Origin: CAZFZT01 sp964523675
GTDB taxonomy: Bacteria; Planctomycetota; Phycisphaerae; Phycisphaerales; SM1A02
Assembly (NCBI GenBank): GCA_964523675.1
Contig: CAZFZT010000026.1
Coordinates: 1-37,985, forward strand
Length of the DNA: 37,985 nt
Direction: 5' to 3'
The position numbers were made by a program, and so were the translations under genes. Shown piece by piece: positions 26,176 through 34,129 of the stretch. Under the pieces are notes generated by a model. It was given only the letters and a program-made list of their open reading frames with translations. It was not told the origin of the DNA and ran no database searches. Each line of letters starts with the position of its first letter. Positions within the stretch are counted from its first letter, which is position 1.

Positions 26176-27636
26176 ATGAACATTCTCCATCCAACGAGCA
26201 GGCCACCCACGCCTCACGCCCCACCACATCGCTTGAGCGCAACGGCACGCGGGTCCGCACTTCTTCCCCTAGCCGCGCTCGGCATGGCCATGGCGCCGGC
26301 ACAGCCCTCCCTGGCCATACCCGCAGCTTCCGATGAATCCGCGACGCCGGTTCTTGAGCTCACGGGCATCGTGCGCGACTTCCGAGAACGCACCGCCGCC
26401 GGTGGCCACCCAGACTTTGAGAAGCAGCCATCGGGCGGCTTCGGTGTCTATACCGGCAACGTCGATATCGAACTCGGCGCAGACAACAAGCCGGTCTTCA
26501 CTGGCGAAGGCGCGATGCTTAAGAAGGACTTCAAGAACGCGGACGGTGTTCCCATCGCGCCGCATCTGTTCAATCGCCGCTTCGAGTGTGTCACCACCAT
26601 GCCCGAGAACGAATGCGTTGTCGTTTCGATGGCAAGCGCGGGCCCTGGTCCACAGACGCAATATGAAGTCTGCCTCGCGGGCGAACCGCAATTCAACGCC
26701 AACGGCACCAGCACGTGGCGTTACACCGTCGCGAAACTACAAGGCCACGATTTGAGCCACTGGACGCTCTGGCTCCCACCGGAGTTTGAGAACAAGATCG
26801 TTGCGGCCGCGACGACCGCTGGCGGAAGTTGGATCGGTTCCGACCACCCCAACTTCCCCGGCCCGGGTTACAAGTGGGACATTGGCTCAAGCGTTCCGCC
26901 TGTGTTCGAGCTGACCTTGGAAGGTCATTACTTTGGCACCAATGCGAGTTGGGTGCAGGCCAAGGGCGGTCCGAACTACGGCGTCTCTAATGCGCCGTTC
27001 TTCGGCCCAAGCTCGGAACTCTCCAACAACGGCACTCCGTACAAGACTGAATGGCATCTCGTCTTCGACGAAGACCTCAACGACAACGAAGGGGAATTCG
27101 GCGTCTACAACACCGGCGGCATTACGTCTGCTGCCTCGTTCAATCAGTGGTTCAATGACGTCCCCGGCGTCAATATGTCCAAGCCCCTGACACTCCGACT
27201 CACGCGACAGGAGGACGGCTCGTTCGTCTTCGACGACAAGGATGATCCCGTGTACGCCAACCTCGGCGGCTTCTTCCCCATCGAGGAAGATCTGTATGGC
27301 CAATCCGGTGGCAGCCCTGACCGCAACTTCCACTTCACGTTCGAGCTGCACACCAGCTTCACCTATGACTCCAGCGCCGGCCAGTACTTCCGCTTCACCG
27401 GCGACGACGATGTCTGGGTGTATATCGATGGCAAGCTCGTGATCGACCTCGGCGGCGTTCACTCCGCACGCGATCAGAACATCGATTTCAGTCGGCTCTG
27501 CATGAACGACGGCCAGACCTACACGCTCTCGTTCTTCTTCGCCGAGCGTCACCGCACGCAGTCCAACTTCCGCATGCAGACGAATGTCGAGCTGGAAGGC
27601 AAGCCGGTCCCGACCGTCACTGCGATGTTTGATTGA
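26176..27636 (+). CDS. Fibro-slime domain exported protein
   Basis: 486 residues. A long N-terminus with a hydrophobic segment (about 26-48, ending before SLAIPA) serves as signal peptide. From residue 60 the fibro-slime domain is clear: LTGIVRDFRERT and GGHPDFE (about 62-82) at its start, FFPIEEDLYG and NFHFTFELHTSFTYD in the middle, then FTGDDDVWVYIDGKLVIDLG and the closing AERHRTQSNFRMQT. The domain is known from Fibrobacter and Dictyostelium prespore proteins and is PA14-like, with a calcium and sugar-binding type DDD motif. It should be an extracellular carbohydrate-contact or matrix protein. Unlike its neighbour it has neither a dockerin pair nor a PEP-CTERM tail. AAGGAG sets ATG 26176. 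Confidence 0.88.
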   Translation: MNILHPTSRPPTPHAPPHRLSATARGSALLPLAALGMAMAPAQPSLAIPAASDESATPVLELTGIVRDFRERTAAGGHPDFEKQPSGGFGVYTGNVDIELGADNKPVFTGEGAMLKKDFKNADGVPIAPHLFNRRFECVTTMPENECVVVSMASAGPGPQTQYEVCLAGEPQFNANGTSTWRYTVAKLQGHDLSHWTLWLPPEFENKIVAAATTAGGSWIGSDHPNFPGPGYKWDIGSSVPPVFELTLEGHYFGTNASWVQAKGGPNYGVSNAPFFGPSSELSNNGTPYKTEWHLVFDEDLNDNEGEFGVYNTGGITSAASFNQWFNDVPGVNMSKPLTLRLTRQEDGSFVFDDKDDPVYANLGGFFPIEEDLYGQSGGSPDRNFHFTFELHTSFTYDSSAGQYFRFTGDDDVWVYIDGKLVIDLGGVHSARDQNIDFSRLCMNDGQTYTLSFFFAERHRTQSNFRMQTNVELEGKPVPTVTAMFD

Positions 27637-27693
27637 TCCTACCTCTCGCGCAGGTTCCGGCCTTGCCGGCGCCTCGCAGCGTCAACCCCTTCG

Positions 27694-27731
27694 CGGCCCG
27701 GACCTCGTGGCGTCCGGGCCGTTTCTTTTTT
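27694..27731 (+). terminator. Intrinsic terminator after the fibro-slime gene
   Basis: Perfect 10-pair stem CGGCCCGGAC / GTCCGGGCCG with an 8-base loop, followed by TTTCTTTTTT. It may also end transcripts from the plus strand before the opposite-strand tig gene. Confidence 0.93.
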
Positions 27732-27796
27732 GAGGAAGTCCAAGGGGCCGAATAGTCCACCGACAGCCGACTTTCACCCCGAAAAGCTGATCGTGA

Positions 27797-29299
27797 TTAC
27801 TCCGACTTCTTGGCGGTCTTCTTCGACGTCTTCTTCTTCGTCGTCTTCTTCTTCGTGGACTTCTTTGCGCCGCTCGCCTTGGGCTGCTTGTCCTGGATCT
27901 CCTTGCGCCATTCCTCGGCTGAGATCTCCTTGATCTTCGCCTGGGTGATGATACGGTCGGCCACTTTCTGATCGCGGATGAGCATCGCCACTTCATTGAC
28001 GCGCCCACTGCGCGCCAGTTCATTGCGCAAAACCTCCGGCCGAACACCTCGTTGGACTGCCATCTGTGCGATACGGCCGTTGATCTCCTGCTCGGAAACG
28101 GTCACGTCGAACTGCTCAGCGAGCTTGTGAAGGATGAAGAACAACTTGAGGCGATCACGCGCGATCGACTCCGATTCGGCCCGGAACTGGGCCAGCTGGT
28201 TTTCCACCTCCTCCGGCGTGAGCCCTTCATAGATCAGCTCCAGCTCCCGTTGCCGCACGATACGCGAGGCCTGAGCCGCGGACATCTTCTCGGGCAACTC
28301 AAAATCCACCGAGCCGGTCAACTGCTCGAAAACCTGATCGCGCATGACGGTCTGCTGCTCCTGATCCCGCCGTTGCTCCAAGGCGAACGTGATCTGCTGC
28401 CGCAGCACATCCGGCCCCTCCATGCCGTATGTACTGGCGATCTCTTCAAGCGATGCCGGCTCAATACGCTCGGCATGGCGGATCTGGAGTTCGATGGTGA
28501 TCTCCTTGCCACGGATGTCTTCGCGTTCGTGGCTCTCTGGAACAGTGGTCGTCAGCGTGAAGGTGTCGCCGACCTTCTTCCCTGCAAGCTCCTTGCCGAG
28601 GTTCTCGATGAGAAGTCCCAAGACCTGGCCCCGGCCGCCGTCATGCTCACCCGGATGCAGGATGGTGACTTCATCGTGCGTGAAGAAGGGCTCTTCCTCA
28701 CCACTGCGCGTTGCTTTGGCGTAGCAGTTGATCCGATCCTTCTCGGCGAACTCACCTTCGATTTTGTGCGGTGTGCCAAAGCGCATCCGTTGTCGCTCAA
28801 TCTCGCCCTCGATCAGCTCATCAGTCACATCAAGTTGGGGCTTCTTGATTTCGATGCCCGAGAGCGACGGCGCATCAAACTCGGGCACCACTTCGACTTC
28901 CACCTGGAACTCAAGTGACTTGCCCTCTTCAAGCTCGATTTCGTCCACCTTCGTGATCGGCTCGGGATCGCCGATCGGCTTCAAGCCCTTCTCCTCGACG
29001 GCCGCGGAGTATGCCTCAGCAACGATCTGATTGCGGGTTTCGGTTCGCACCACCGTGCCGAAGCGCCGCTGCACCAGTGCGCGAGGGGCTCTACCCTTGC
29101 GGAAACCCGGCAGCGCGGACTCGGTCATGATCGCGTCCATCTGCGATGAGAGCTTGTCTGCGATGGCCTCGGAGGGCACCTTGATGGTCAAGCGCTTCCT
29201 CGCCGGGCCGGCGTCTTCGACGATAACTTCGTGCGCGATCTTTTCTTCCGACTCGATTTCGCTCTCGGGTCGTGAGGCAGTAGCGGTGGAATCAGCCAT
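27797..29299 (-). CDS. tig: Trigger factor with lysine-rich tail
   Basis: Ribosome-bound chaperone and peptidyl-prolyl isomerase. 500 residues (E. coli 432). The ribosome-binding loop GFRKGRAP is present near residues 65-72, in the context ALPGFRKGRAPRALVQRRFG; the PPIase domain covers about 150-260 (LLIENLGKELAGKKVGDTFT), then the helical arms. The last 22 residues contain 12 lysines in a KKxTKKK pattern, an addition not found in E. coli; the DNA there is a run of ctt/cgt words. ATG 29299, preceded by AGAAAG, begins MADSTATAS; the frame upstream to 29416 is non-coding in character. Usual partners clpP, clpX and lon are not next to it. Confidence 0.92.
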   Translation of the reverse strand: MADSTATASRPESEIESEEKIAHEVIVEDAGPARKRLTIKVPSEAIADKLSSQMDAIMTESALPGFRKGRAPRALVQRRFGTVVRTETRNQIVAEAYSAAVEEKGLKPIGDPEPITKVDEIELEEGKSLEFQVEVEVVPEFDAPSLSGIEIKKPQLDVTDELIEGEIERQRMRFGTPHKIEGEFAEKDRINCYAKATRSGEEEPFFTHDEVTILHPGEHDGGRGQVLGLLIENLGKELAGKKVGDTFTLTTTVPESHEREDIRGKEITIELQIRHAERIEPASLEEIASTYGMEGPDVLRQQITFALEQRRDQEQQTVMRDQVFEQLTGSVDFELPEKMSAAQASRIVRQRELELIYEGLTPEEVENQLAQFRAESESIARDRLKLFFILHKLAEQFDVTVSEQEINGRIAQMAVQRGVRPEVLRNELARSGRVNEVAMLIRDQKVADRIITQAKIKEISAEEWRKEIQDKQPKASGAKKSTKKKTTKKKTSKKTAKKSE

Positions 29300-29659
29300 G
29301 GGACACTTTCTTTCTCGTTGGAACTTCCGGGCAAGACGACAGTGATGTTGCGAAAGCGTATGCCGCTGGGGCGATTCGCGGCGGTGCAAAGGGTAACAGA
29401 GTATGCTCTTTAGCACACAACCGGATGTGTTCTTTTATCTGGTGGCACCGCGGCGACTCCTTTGCTACTATGACGCGAGGAGCGTGTCGCTCCAACTGAC
29501 CGTGTTTTCCAGCCGTCGCCCCCGCGCGGAACCATTCCCCGGCGACGTCTGAAAAGCCCGCTCAGAGTGAAGATCATTGGACGGACGGACGCCGCGCTGG
29601 CGATGCCGAGACCCGTCCGTGAAATCTTTCGATCTCTGACCTTTGCCAAGACTGGGCTT
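29300..29659. other. Divergent region between tig and rnc
   Basis: 360 bases that must hold both promoters. ACACA-ACCGGA-TGTGT (about 29416-29431) is a short inverted repeat in a locally AT-richer stretch. No convincing -35/-10 pair was found for either gene. The frame of rnc is open back to a GTG at 29567. Confidence 0.35.
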
Positions 29660-30415
29660 ATGGACCAAATCGAACTGAACAGTGCCGAGGAACTCATCGG
29701 CTACCACTTTCAGAATCCGGGTCTGCTCAAGCGGGCGATCACCCACGCCTCCATCGCTGACTCCCGCCTTGAGAGTAACGAACGGCTTGAGTTTCTCGGC
29801 GACGCCATCCTCGGGCTCGTCGTCTGCGAGCATCTCTTCGACCACTACCCGGAATTGCTCGAAGGCGAGATGACCAAAATCAAGTCGAGCGTCGTGAGCC
29901 GGCGGCTGTGTGCGCAGATCGCGGCGGAGATGGGCCTTGATGAACTTTTGCGGCTGGGCAAGGGGATGAGCGGCCGCGCCACCCTGCCCGGATCCGTTGT
30001 GGCAGCGCTCTTCGAAGCACTCATCGGCGCCATCTATGTTGATAGCGGTCTTGATGCTGCGCGCGAGTTCGTGCTTTCGCGACTCATTCCCTGGATCGAA
30101 GCAGCCGCCGCCTCCGGCCACCAATCGAACTTCAAGTCGGTACTCCAGCAGGCGTCGCAACAGCAATTCGGACAAACGCCGACCTACACCGTCCTTGATG
30201 AGAAGGGGCCCGACCACGCAAAGAGCTTTGAGGTCTGCGTAGAGATCGGAGCTCGGCGGTTTCCCTCCTGCTGGGGGCCTTCCAAGAAGGTTGCCGAACA
30301 ACAGGCCGCGCTCAGCGCGCTGATCGAACTCGGACTTGCCGCAGAGGATGGAGATGGTGAGGTCCACCTCCTCAACGGCGAGCGCGAGCAGTGTGAGCAA
30401 ACGGTCAATGAGTAG
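29660..30415 (+). CDS. rnc: Ribonuclease III
   Basis: Cleaves double-stranded RNA in rRNA maturation and antisense control. 251 residues. RNase III domain 5-150 with signature NERLEFLGDA (40-49), supplying Glu41 and Asp48; dsRNA-binding domain about 157-225 ending SKKVAEQQAALSALIELG. In the third metal-ligand block the sequence is SVVAALFEALIGAIYVD: the Glu (119) is kept but the position of E. coli Asp114 is Ala116. The enzyme may therefore use altered metal coordination. ATG 29660 (MDQIELNSAEEL) matches the usual N-terminus. It converges with the next gene, 17 bases apart; era is not adjacent. Confidence 0.92.
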   Translation: MDQIELNSAEELIGYHFQNPGLLKRAITHASIADSRLESNERLEFLGDAILGLVVCEHLFDHYPELLEGEMTKIKSSVVSRRLCAQIAAEMGLDELLRLGKGMSGRATLPGSVVAALFEALIGAIYVDSGLDAAREFVLSRLIPWIEAAAASGHQSNFKSVLQQASQQQFGQTPTYTVLDEKGPDHAKSFEVCVEIGARRFPSCWGPSKKVAEQQAALSALIELGLAAEDGDGEVHLLNGEREQCEQTVNE

Positions 30416-30432
30416 GCAGCGGGTGGTTGAAC

Positions 30433-30882
30433 TCAGCCGCCCAGCAACCACCAGATCATGATGATGTTGGCGAGTGCTGCAAGCACTGCTGCCGCAATCC
30501 ACCGCGACCATGCGCTGCGTTTCGGGCGTTCAACGGCCGGCACCAGACTGAGCATCTCCTGAGACGCGCCCAGTGACTCTCCGCGCCTGGCGGCATCCTG
30601 CACAATCGCAATGATGACGCTCGCATCGAAAATGCGAACGCCGAGCTGCCGCGCCGTCTTCAACAGACTCTCTCGTCGCTGTGGAGAAAGCGTCTGGCCT
30701 TCGAGAAGCGCCTGCGTGCGCACAGCAAGCACCCACCGTGGGTCGTTGGCATCTAACAGCGCAGCCGAGTGATTTTCCGCAGCAACGCGCTCACGCGCAG
30801 CCCGATCGCGCCGCCATGCATCCATCCGAAGCGGATGCTCGCGGACCAGCCGCAGGTGAGAGTGGTGCGCCTGTGATGCCAT
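30433..30882 (-). CDS. Tail-anchored protein of unknown function
   Basis: 149 residues from ATG 30882. A charged, Ala/Arg-rich soluble part with a possible helical domain (RQLGVRIFDASVIIAIVQDA, about 79-98) ends in one hydrophobic helix, WIAAAVLAALANIIMIWWLL, at about 128-147, and two glycines: a C-terminal membrane anchor with the bulk in the cytoplasm. No family recognised. The frame is open up to 30990, but the extra 36 residues are Ser/Arg-rich and unlikely. It lies downstream of the lipoprotein gene on the same strand. Confidence 0.6.
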   Translation of the reverse strand: MASQAHHSHLRLVREHPLRMDAWRRDRAARERVAAENHSAALLDANDPRWVLAVRTQALLEGQTLSPQRRESLLKTARQLGVRIFDASVIIAIVQDAARRGESLGASQEMLSLVPAVERPKRSAWSRWIAAAVLAALANIIMIWWLLGG

Positions 30883-31064
30883 CTGCTGTGAAGAAGATAC
30901 GCTGCAATTCCCAGCAATCCAGCGATGAACAGGCGATCTTGAGCAGCGATGACCGAAAAGTCGGGATGGTTCAGTATCGCACCCGCTCATGCAACAACAA
31001 GCCGATTGTTATGGGTCATCCGATCGCAAAAATTCGTTCGCATGGAACCGAACATGCGTCAGGT

Positions 31065-32615
31065 TCAATGAGGCGTGCCGGGTTCGATCGGCACCTCTTC
31101 CCATTGCAACGTGCCGAAGCCGCCGAACTCACTGACGTACGCTGCTCCGCGCGCGATGCGCATAGGAAAGAGATAACGAACCGGTCCGTCAATGCGCAGC
31201 CGCTTGATCACGCGCTCGGACGGCGCAGTTTCGCCGCTGCCTACCCGTCCGGCAGGCGGGCGAGATCGAGGATCAATCGCCGGGAGGCGTGCGTGCAGCA
31301 CGGTGATCCCGCGATCATGACCGAGCCAGAATTCGCCCTCCACCGCAATGACGCAGTGCAACATCGCGCCTTGCGGCTCTACATGCTCAAAGACCCCCTC
31401 CTCCGTTGTAATCGAAAGCGTCGTGCGATCTTCGCTGATGCGAGCGCGCGCGCTGGCCGCGCTGGCAGATGTGGGCGGCTCCAGCGGCGGACCGGAGCGA
31501 TCCAGCGGCTCATTCGACGGCTCCACACGACTGCCAATGAGGTACAGCCACGATCCCTCTTCACTTCCCGCAAGAATGCGCCGGCCGTCCCACTTCGCAT
31601 CCGTCAACCGGCTCGGTTCCCGGTGTACCTGAAAGAACGTATCACCAGGACCGCGCTCGGTGCGATTGGCGCGGTAGATCGCGCGTCCGAATGAACCTGC
31701 AATCGCAAGGTGATTTTCATCAAGCGAAGCGAGATCACGCGCGCCAAGAACATCGACATGCCGCCGCAACACCAGCGCATCCTGCTCTACAACGTAGGCA
31801 CTGATCTGTGAATCAGTGACTATCCAGAGGCGCTGACCGAACGCGCGCACGCTCCGCACCATGCCGGGAACTGCAATGGTCAGATTGCGGCTGTCGAGTT
31901 CGCGAAGGTTTGAGCCGAGCAGTCCGACAAGTGCGCCTTCCGGGTTCTGACGCGAGAAGATAATCATCTGCGACGGATCTTGGCCCGCAACCATGACATC
32001 AAGCCCCTGCGCCGGAACGAGGTCGCTGGCCGATCCGACGAACTGACCGTCCTCCAGCCGGTAGATACGCCGCCCGACACACGCCACCAAGCCCTCATCG
32101 CTCATCACTACGTGGCTGACGCTGCCGGGATTGCGGTAGATGCGCGCGGCATCTGACCAGCGCACGACGCCGCCGACGCCTGAGATGTAGAACTCGTCGC
32201 CGACCGCGCTAACGCGCTGGGGCGCGATGCCAAGCTCGCCGGCAAAGACCGTCTCGACGAACCGCGGCCGGCGCGGCTCTTCGATATTGAGTTCAACGAC
32301 TGCATCGCCCTCCAGAACGATGAGCAGACGATCGCCAAGATCAGCCATATCAACAGCAGCGCCGACCTCGCCGACCCGCCCAAGCGGTATGGAATCGAGC
32401 AATCGAGCCGAGCGCGGTTCGAGTACGAGCAGCTCATGACCGAACGTCTGCAGCCACGCATCACCCCGCACAATGGTGCGGTAGTGGGTGCCGCCGACCT
32501 GCTGCGTCAGGCGCAGGACAGACTCCATCTGAGCGACCTCGCGCGTGCTTCGACCCGACGATGCGCAGCCGAGTACCATCATTGGAACGAGCAGCAGAGC
32601 AACGATTGAAGACAA
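31065..32615 (-). CDS. Lipoprotein with propeller-like repeats
   Basis: About 516 residues. A hydrophobic segment SSIVALLLVPMM leads to the lipobox VLGCASSG, so the protein is probably a lipoprotein with Cys at about residue 20. The body alternates short strand-like phrases (LLIVLEGDAVVELNI, EFYISGVGGVVRWSD, LWIVTDSQISAYVV, FGRAIYRANRTERG) in the manner of a beta-propeller. No enzyme motif. The start is doubtful: TTG at 32615 is the nearest plausible codon, but it leaves no basic N-terminus; the frame is open to an ATG at 32834, though there it translates two octamer repeat tracts, giving WTCGCVDLGTC-like text. Function unknown. Confidence 0.65.
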   Translation of the reverse strand: MSSIVALLLVPMMVLGCASSGRSTREVAQMESVLRLTQQVGGTHYRTIVRGDAWLQTFGHELLVLEPRSARLLDSIPLGRVGEVGAAVDMADLGDRLLIVLEGDAVVELNIEEPRRPRFVETVFAGELGIAPQRVSAVGDEFYISGVGGVVRWSDAARIYRNPGSVSHVVMSDEGLVACVGRRIYRLEDGQFVGSASDLVPAQGLDVMVAGQDPSQMIIFSRQNPEGALVGLLGSNLRELDSRNLTIAVPGMVRSVRAFGQRLWIVTDSQISAYVVEQDALVLRRHVDVLGARDLASLDENHLAIAGSFGRAIYRANRTERGPGDTFFQVHREPSRLTDAKWDGRRILAGSEEGSWLYLIGSRVEPSNEPLDRSGPPLEPPTSASAASARARISEDRTTLSITTEEGVFEHVEPQGAMLHCVIAVEGEFWLGHDRGITVLHARLPAIDPRSRPPAGRVGSGETAPSERVIKRLRIDGPVRYLFPMRIARGAAYVSEFGGFGTLQWEEVPIEPGTPH

Positions 32616-32627
32616 GAGAGGGCGAAG

Positions 32628-32651
32628 GCGCGGAGCCGCGGAGGCGTGGAG
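32628..32651. repeat. Tandem octamer repeat (G/C)CG(C/T)GGAG, three units
   Basis: GCGCGGAG, CCGCGGAG and GCGTGGAG follow one another directly at the start region of the lipoprotein gene, within a purine-rich plus strand. Confidence 0.6.
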
Positions 32652-32698
32652 GAGATCGCGAACAGGGAGCAGGCAACACGGAACCAGACAAGTACTGA

Positions 32699-32746
32699 GT
32701 CCACAAGTCCCCAAGTCCACACATCCACAAGTCCACAAGTCCACAG
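32699..32746. repeat. Tandem octamer repeat GTCCACAA, six units
   Basis: GTCCACAA, GTCCCCAA, GTCCACAC, ATCCACAA, GTCCACAA and GTCCACAG, each 8 bases, lie between the lipoprotein start and the TPR gene. Three units match exactly and three differ by one or two bases. Spacer-less and too short for a CRISPR array. Confidence 0.88.
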
Positions 32747-32832
32747 CTCGCCAAGACGAGTCGCCCGTGGAGACCGATAGCCGACAGACTCTGTCCGGAT
32801 GACCTTCAACCTTGTACCATTTCTTCTTCTTC

Positions 32833-33159
32833 ATGGCCTCAATCTCCGTGTCTCAACGTCTCGAACAACTCAAGCGACTTCTCGAACACGATCCGACCGA
32901 TGCGTTCACGCTATATGCCATCGCGCAGGAACACGCAGGTCTCGGCGAACATGGCCGGGCGATTGAATATTACGATCGGGCCATTGCTGCGGATGCCGAC
33001 TATCTGTATGCCTACTTTCATAAAGCCAAATCGCAAGAAGAAAGCGGCGATCTCGAAGCCGCCATCACGACTTTGCACGCCGGCCTCGATCGTGCCCGCA
33101 GGATCGGCGATCAACACGCGTCCAGTGAACTTCAAGCATACCTTGAAATGCTCACCTAA
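32833..33159 (+). CDS. Small tetratricopeptide repeat protein
   Basis: 108 residues, nearly all TPR: helices at about 7-18, 24-36 (DAFTLYAIAQEHAGLG), 40-52 (HGRAIEYYDRAIAADA) and 56-69 (YAYFHKAKSQEESG), with the TPR consensus A-x-A-x-A pattern and the DAD/Y turn. No signal peptide, so cytoplasmic; likely a protein-protein adaptor. ATG 32833 was preferred over the TTG at 32812, which would add MYHFFFF. It diverges from the lipoprotein gene across the octamer repeats. Confidence 0.75.
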   Translation: MASISVSQRLEQLKRLLEHDPTDAFTLYAIAQEHAGLGEHGRAIEYYDRAIAADADYLYAYFHKAKSQEESGDLEAAITTLHAGLDRARRIGDQHASSELQAYLEMLT

Positions 33160-33204
33160 GAACAGCTCACAGAAAGAGATTGAACACGCAGTGCCTGGGA
33201 GTAT

Positions 33205-33307
33205 CGAGTACCGTGGGAAGTACCGGGTTCCGAGTACCGAGTACAGAGTGATTGAGAACTGGCGCTCTCCACGGTACTCGCTCCTCGGTACTTGTTCCTC
33301 AGTACCG
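33205..33307. repeat. AGTACCG repeat cluster with 12-base inverted repeat
   Basis: CGAGTACCGTGG (33205-33216) and its exact reverse complement CCACGGTACTCG (33269-33280) face each other over 52 bases. Between and beside them are further copies: AAGTACCG, GAGTACCG, GAGTAC, then CGGTACTT and CAGTACCG up to 33307. It sits between the TPR gene and recX, whose ATG is 48 bases away. Confidence 0.75.
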
Positions 33308-33354
33308 CTTCTCCACCCTCACCATTGACTTCTCAACGTTTCGCATCATCTCCA

Positions 33355-34014
33355 ATGTCGACTGACGCCTCCACTCACTTGCCGTGTGTCACGGAGATCG
33401 CTCCCCTACCCGGCAATCCGAACGTGCAGCGGATCAAGGTGGACGGCAGAGTTGCCGCTCGCCTGAGCGCATCCGATGTGGAATCTCTCGGCATTGAGGT
33501 CGGCCAGCAGTGGACGGCCGAAGTGGCAGCACGAGTCGACGATGCGCTTGAGTGTGCCAAGGCACGCCGGACCGCGATGACGTTGCTCGGCAGACGCGCT
33601 CTGTCGCGCGGCAAGTTGATCGAGCGGCTGATGCGCCGCGGTCATTCACATGATGTCGCCGATCGCGTCACGCTCGCACTTGTGCAGGACCACTGGCTCG
33701 ACGATGCCGCCTATGCCCAAGCTCTTGCGGAAGAACTCGCACGTCGCAAGTCCGCTTCTCACCGCTTGATCGTGGAGCGGCTCATCATGCGCCGTATTGA
33801 CGAGTCGGTGGCTCGCGAAGCTGCGGATCTCGTTCTCAGCAAGATCAATCCAGTTGATGCAGCAACTGCGCTGGCGAAAAAACGTCTGGCCACGATGAAC
33901 AACATCGAACCGAAGCGTGCCGTGCGACGAATCGCCAGCCTGCTCGCCCGCCGCGGTTACGACGAAGAGACGATCAACGAGACAATCGATCGACTCGATC
34001 GGCTTGCGGACTAA
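33355..34014 (+). CDS. recX: Regulatory protein RecX
   Basis: Modulates RecA filament growth. 219 residues, longer than E. coli RecX (166). The three-helix RecX repeats start near residue 70: ALSRGKLIERLMRRGHSHDV, then DHWLDDAAYAQALAEELARR and LIMRRIDESVAREAADLVL, with a last repeat ending LLARRGYDEETINETIDRL. The N-terminal 65 residues form a strand-rich extension (IAPLPGNPNVQRIKVDG) as in RecX proteins of other non-enteric phyla. recA is not adjacent. ATG 33355 (MSTDAS) was chosen; the frame opens 63 bases earlier inside the AGTACCG repeat. It converges with the metalloprotease gene. Confidence 0.88.
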   Translation: MSTDASTHLPCVTEIAPLPGNPNVQRIKVDGRVAARLSASDVESLGIEVGQQWTAEVAARVDDALECAKARRTAMTLLGRRALSRGKLIERLMRRGHSHDVADRVTLALVQDHWLDDAAYAQALAEELARRKSASHRLIVERLIMRRIDESVAREAADLVLSKINPVDAATALAKKRLATMNNIEPKRAVRRIASLLARRGYDEETINETIDRLDRLAD

Positions 34015-34129
34015 GTCGATGCGCAATCACCATGGGATCCGGATAACGGTGCGCCGCCACATCCCCTCCTTGCACTGGTCCCGTAGGATCACGCAAACTG
34101 CTGCGCGGCTTCGGTTCATGTTCGTCGCC

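Noticed and set aside
28052..28918. 288-codon open frame on plus, antisense to tig
   Set aside because: Shadow of a well conserved trigger factor in GC-rich DNA.
32699..32746. Possible CRISPR array
   Set aside because: Units are 8 bases with no spacers and no cas gene is present.
32616..32834. Longer N-terminus of the lipoprotein from ATG 32834
   Set aside because: It would translate two octamer repeat tracts into Cys/Trp-rich text and put the lipobox about 90 residues into the protein.
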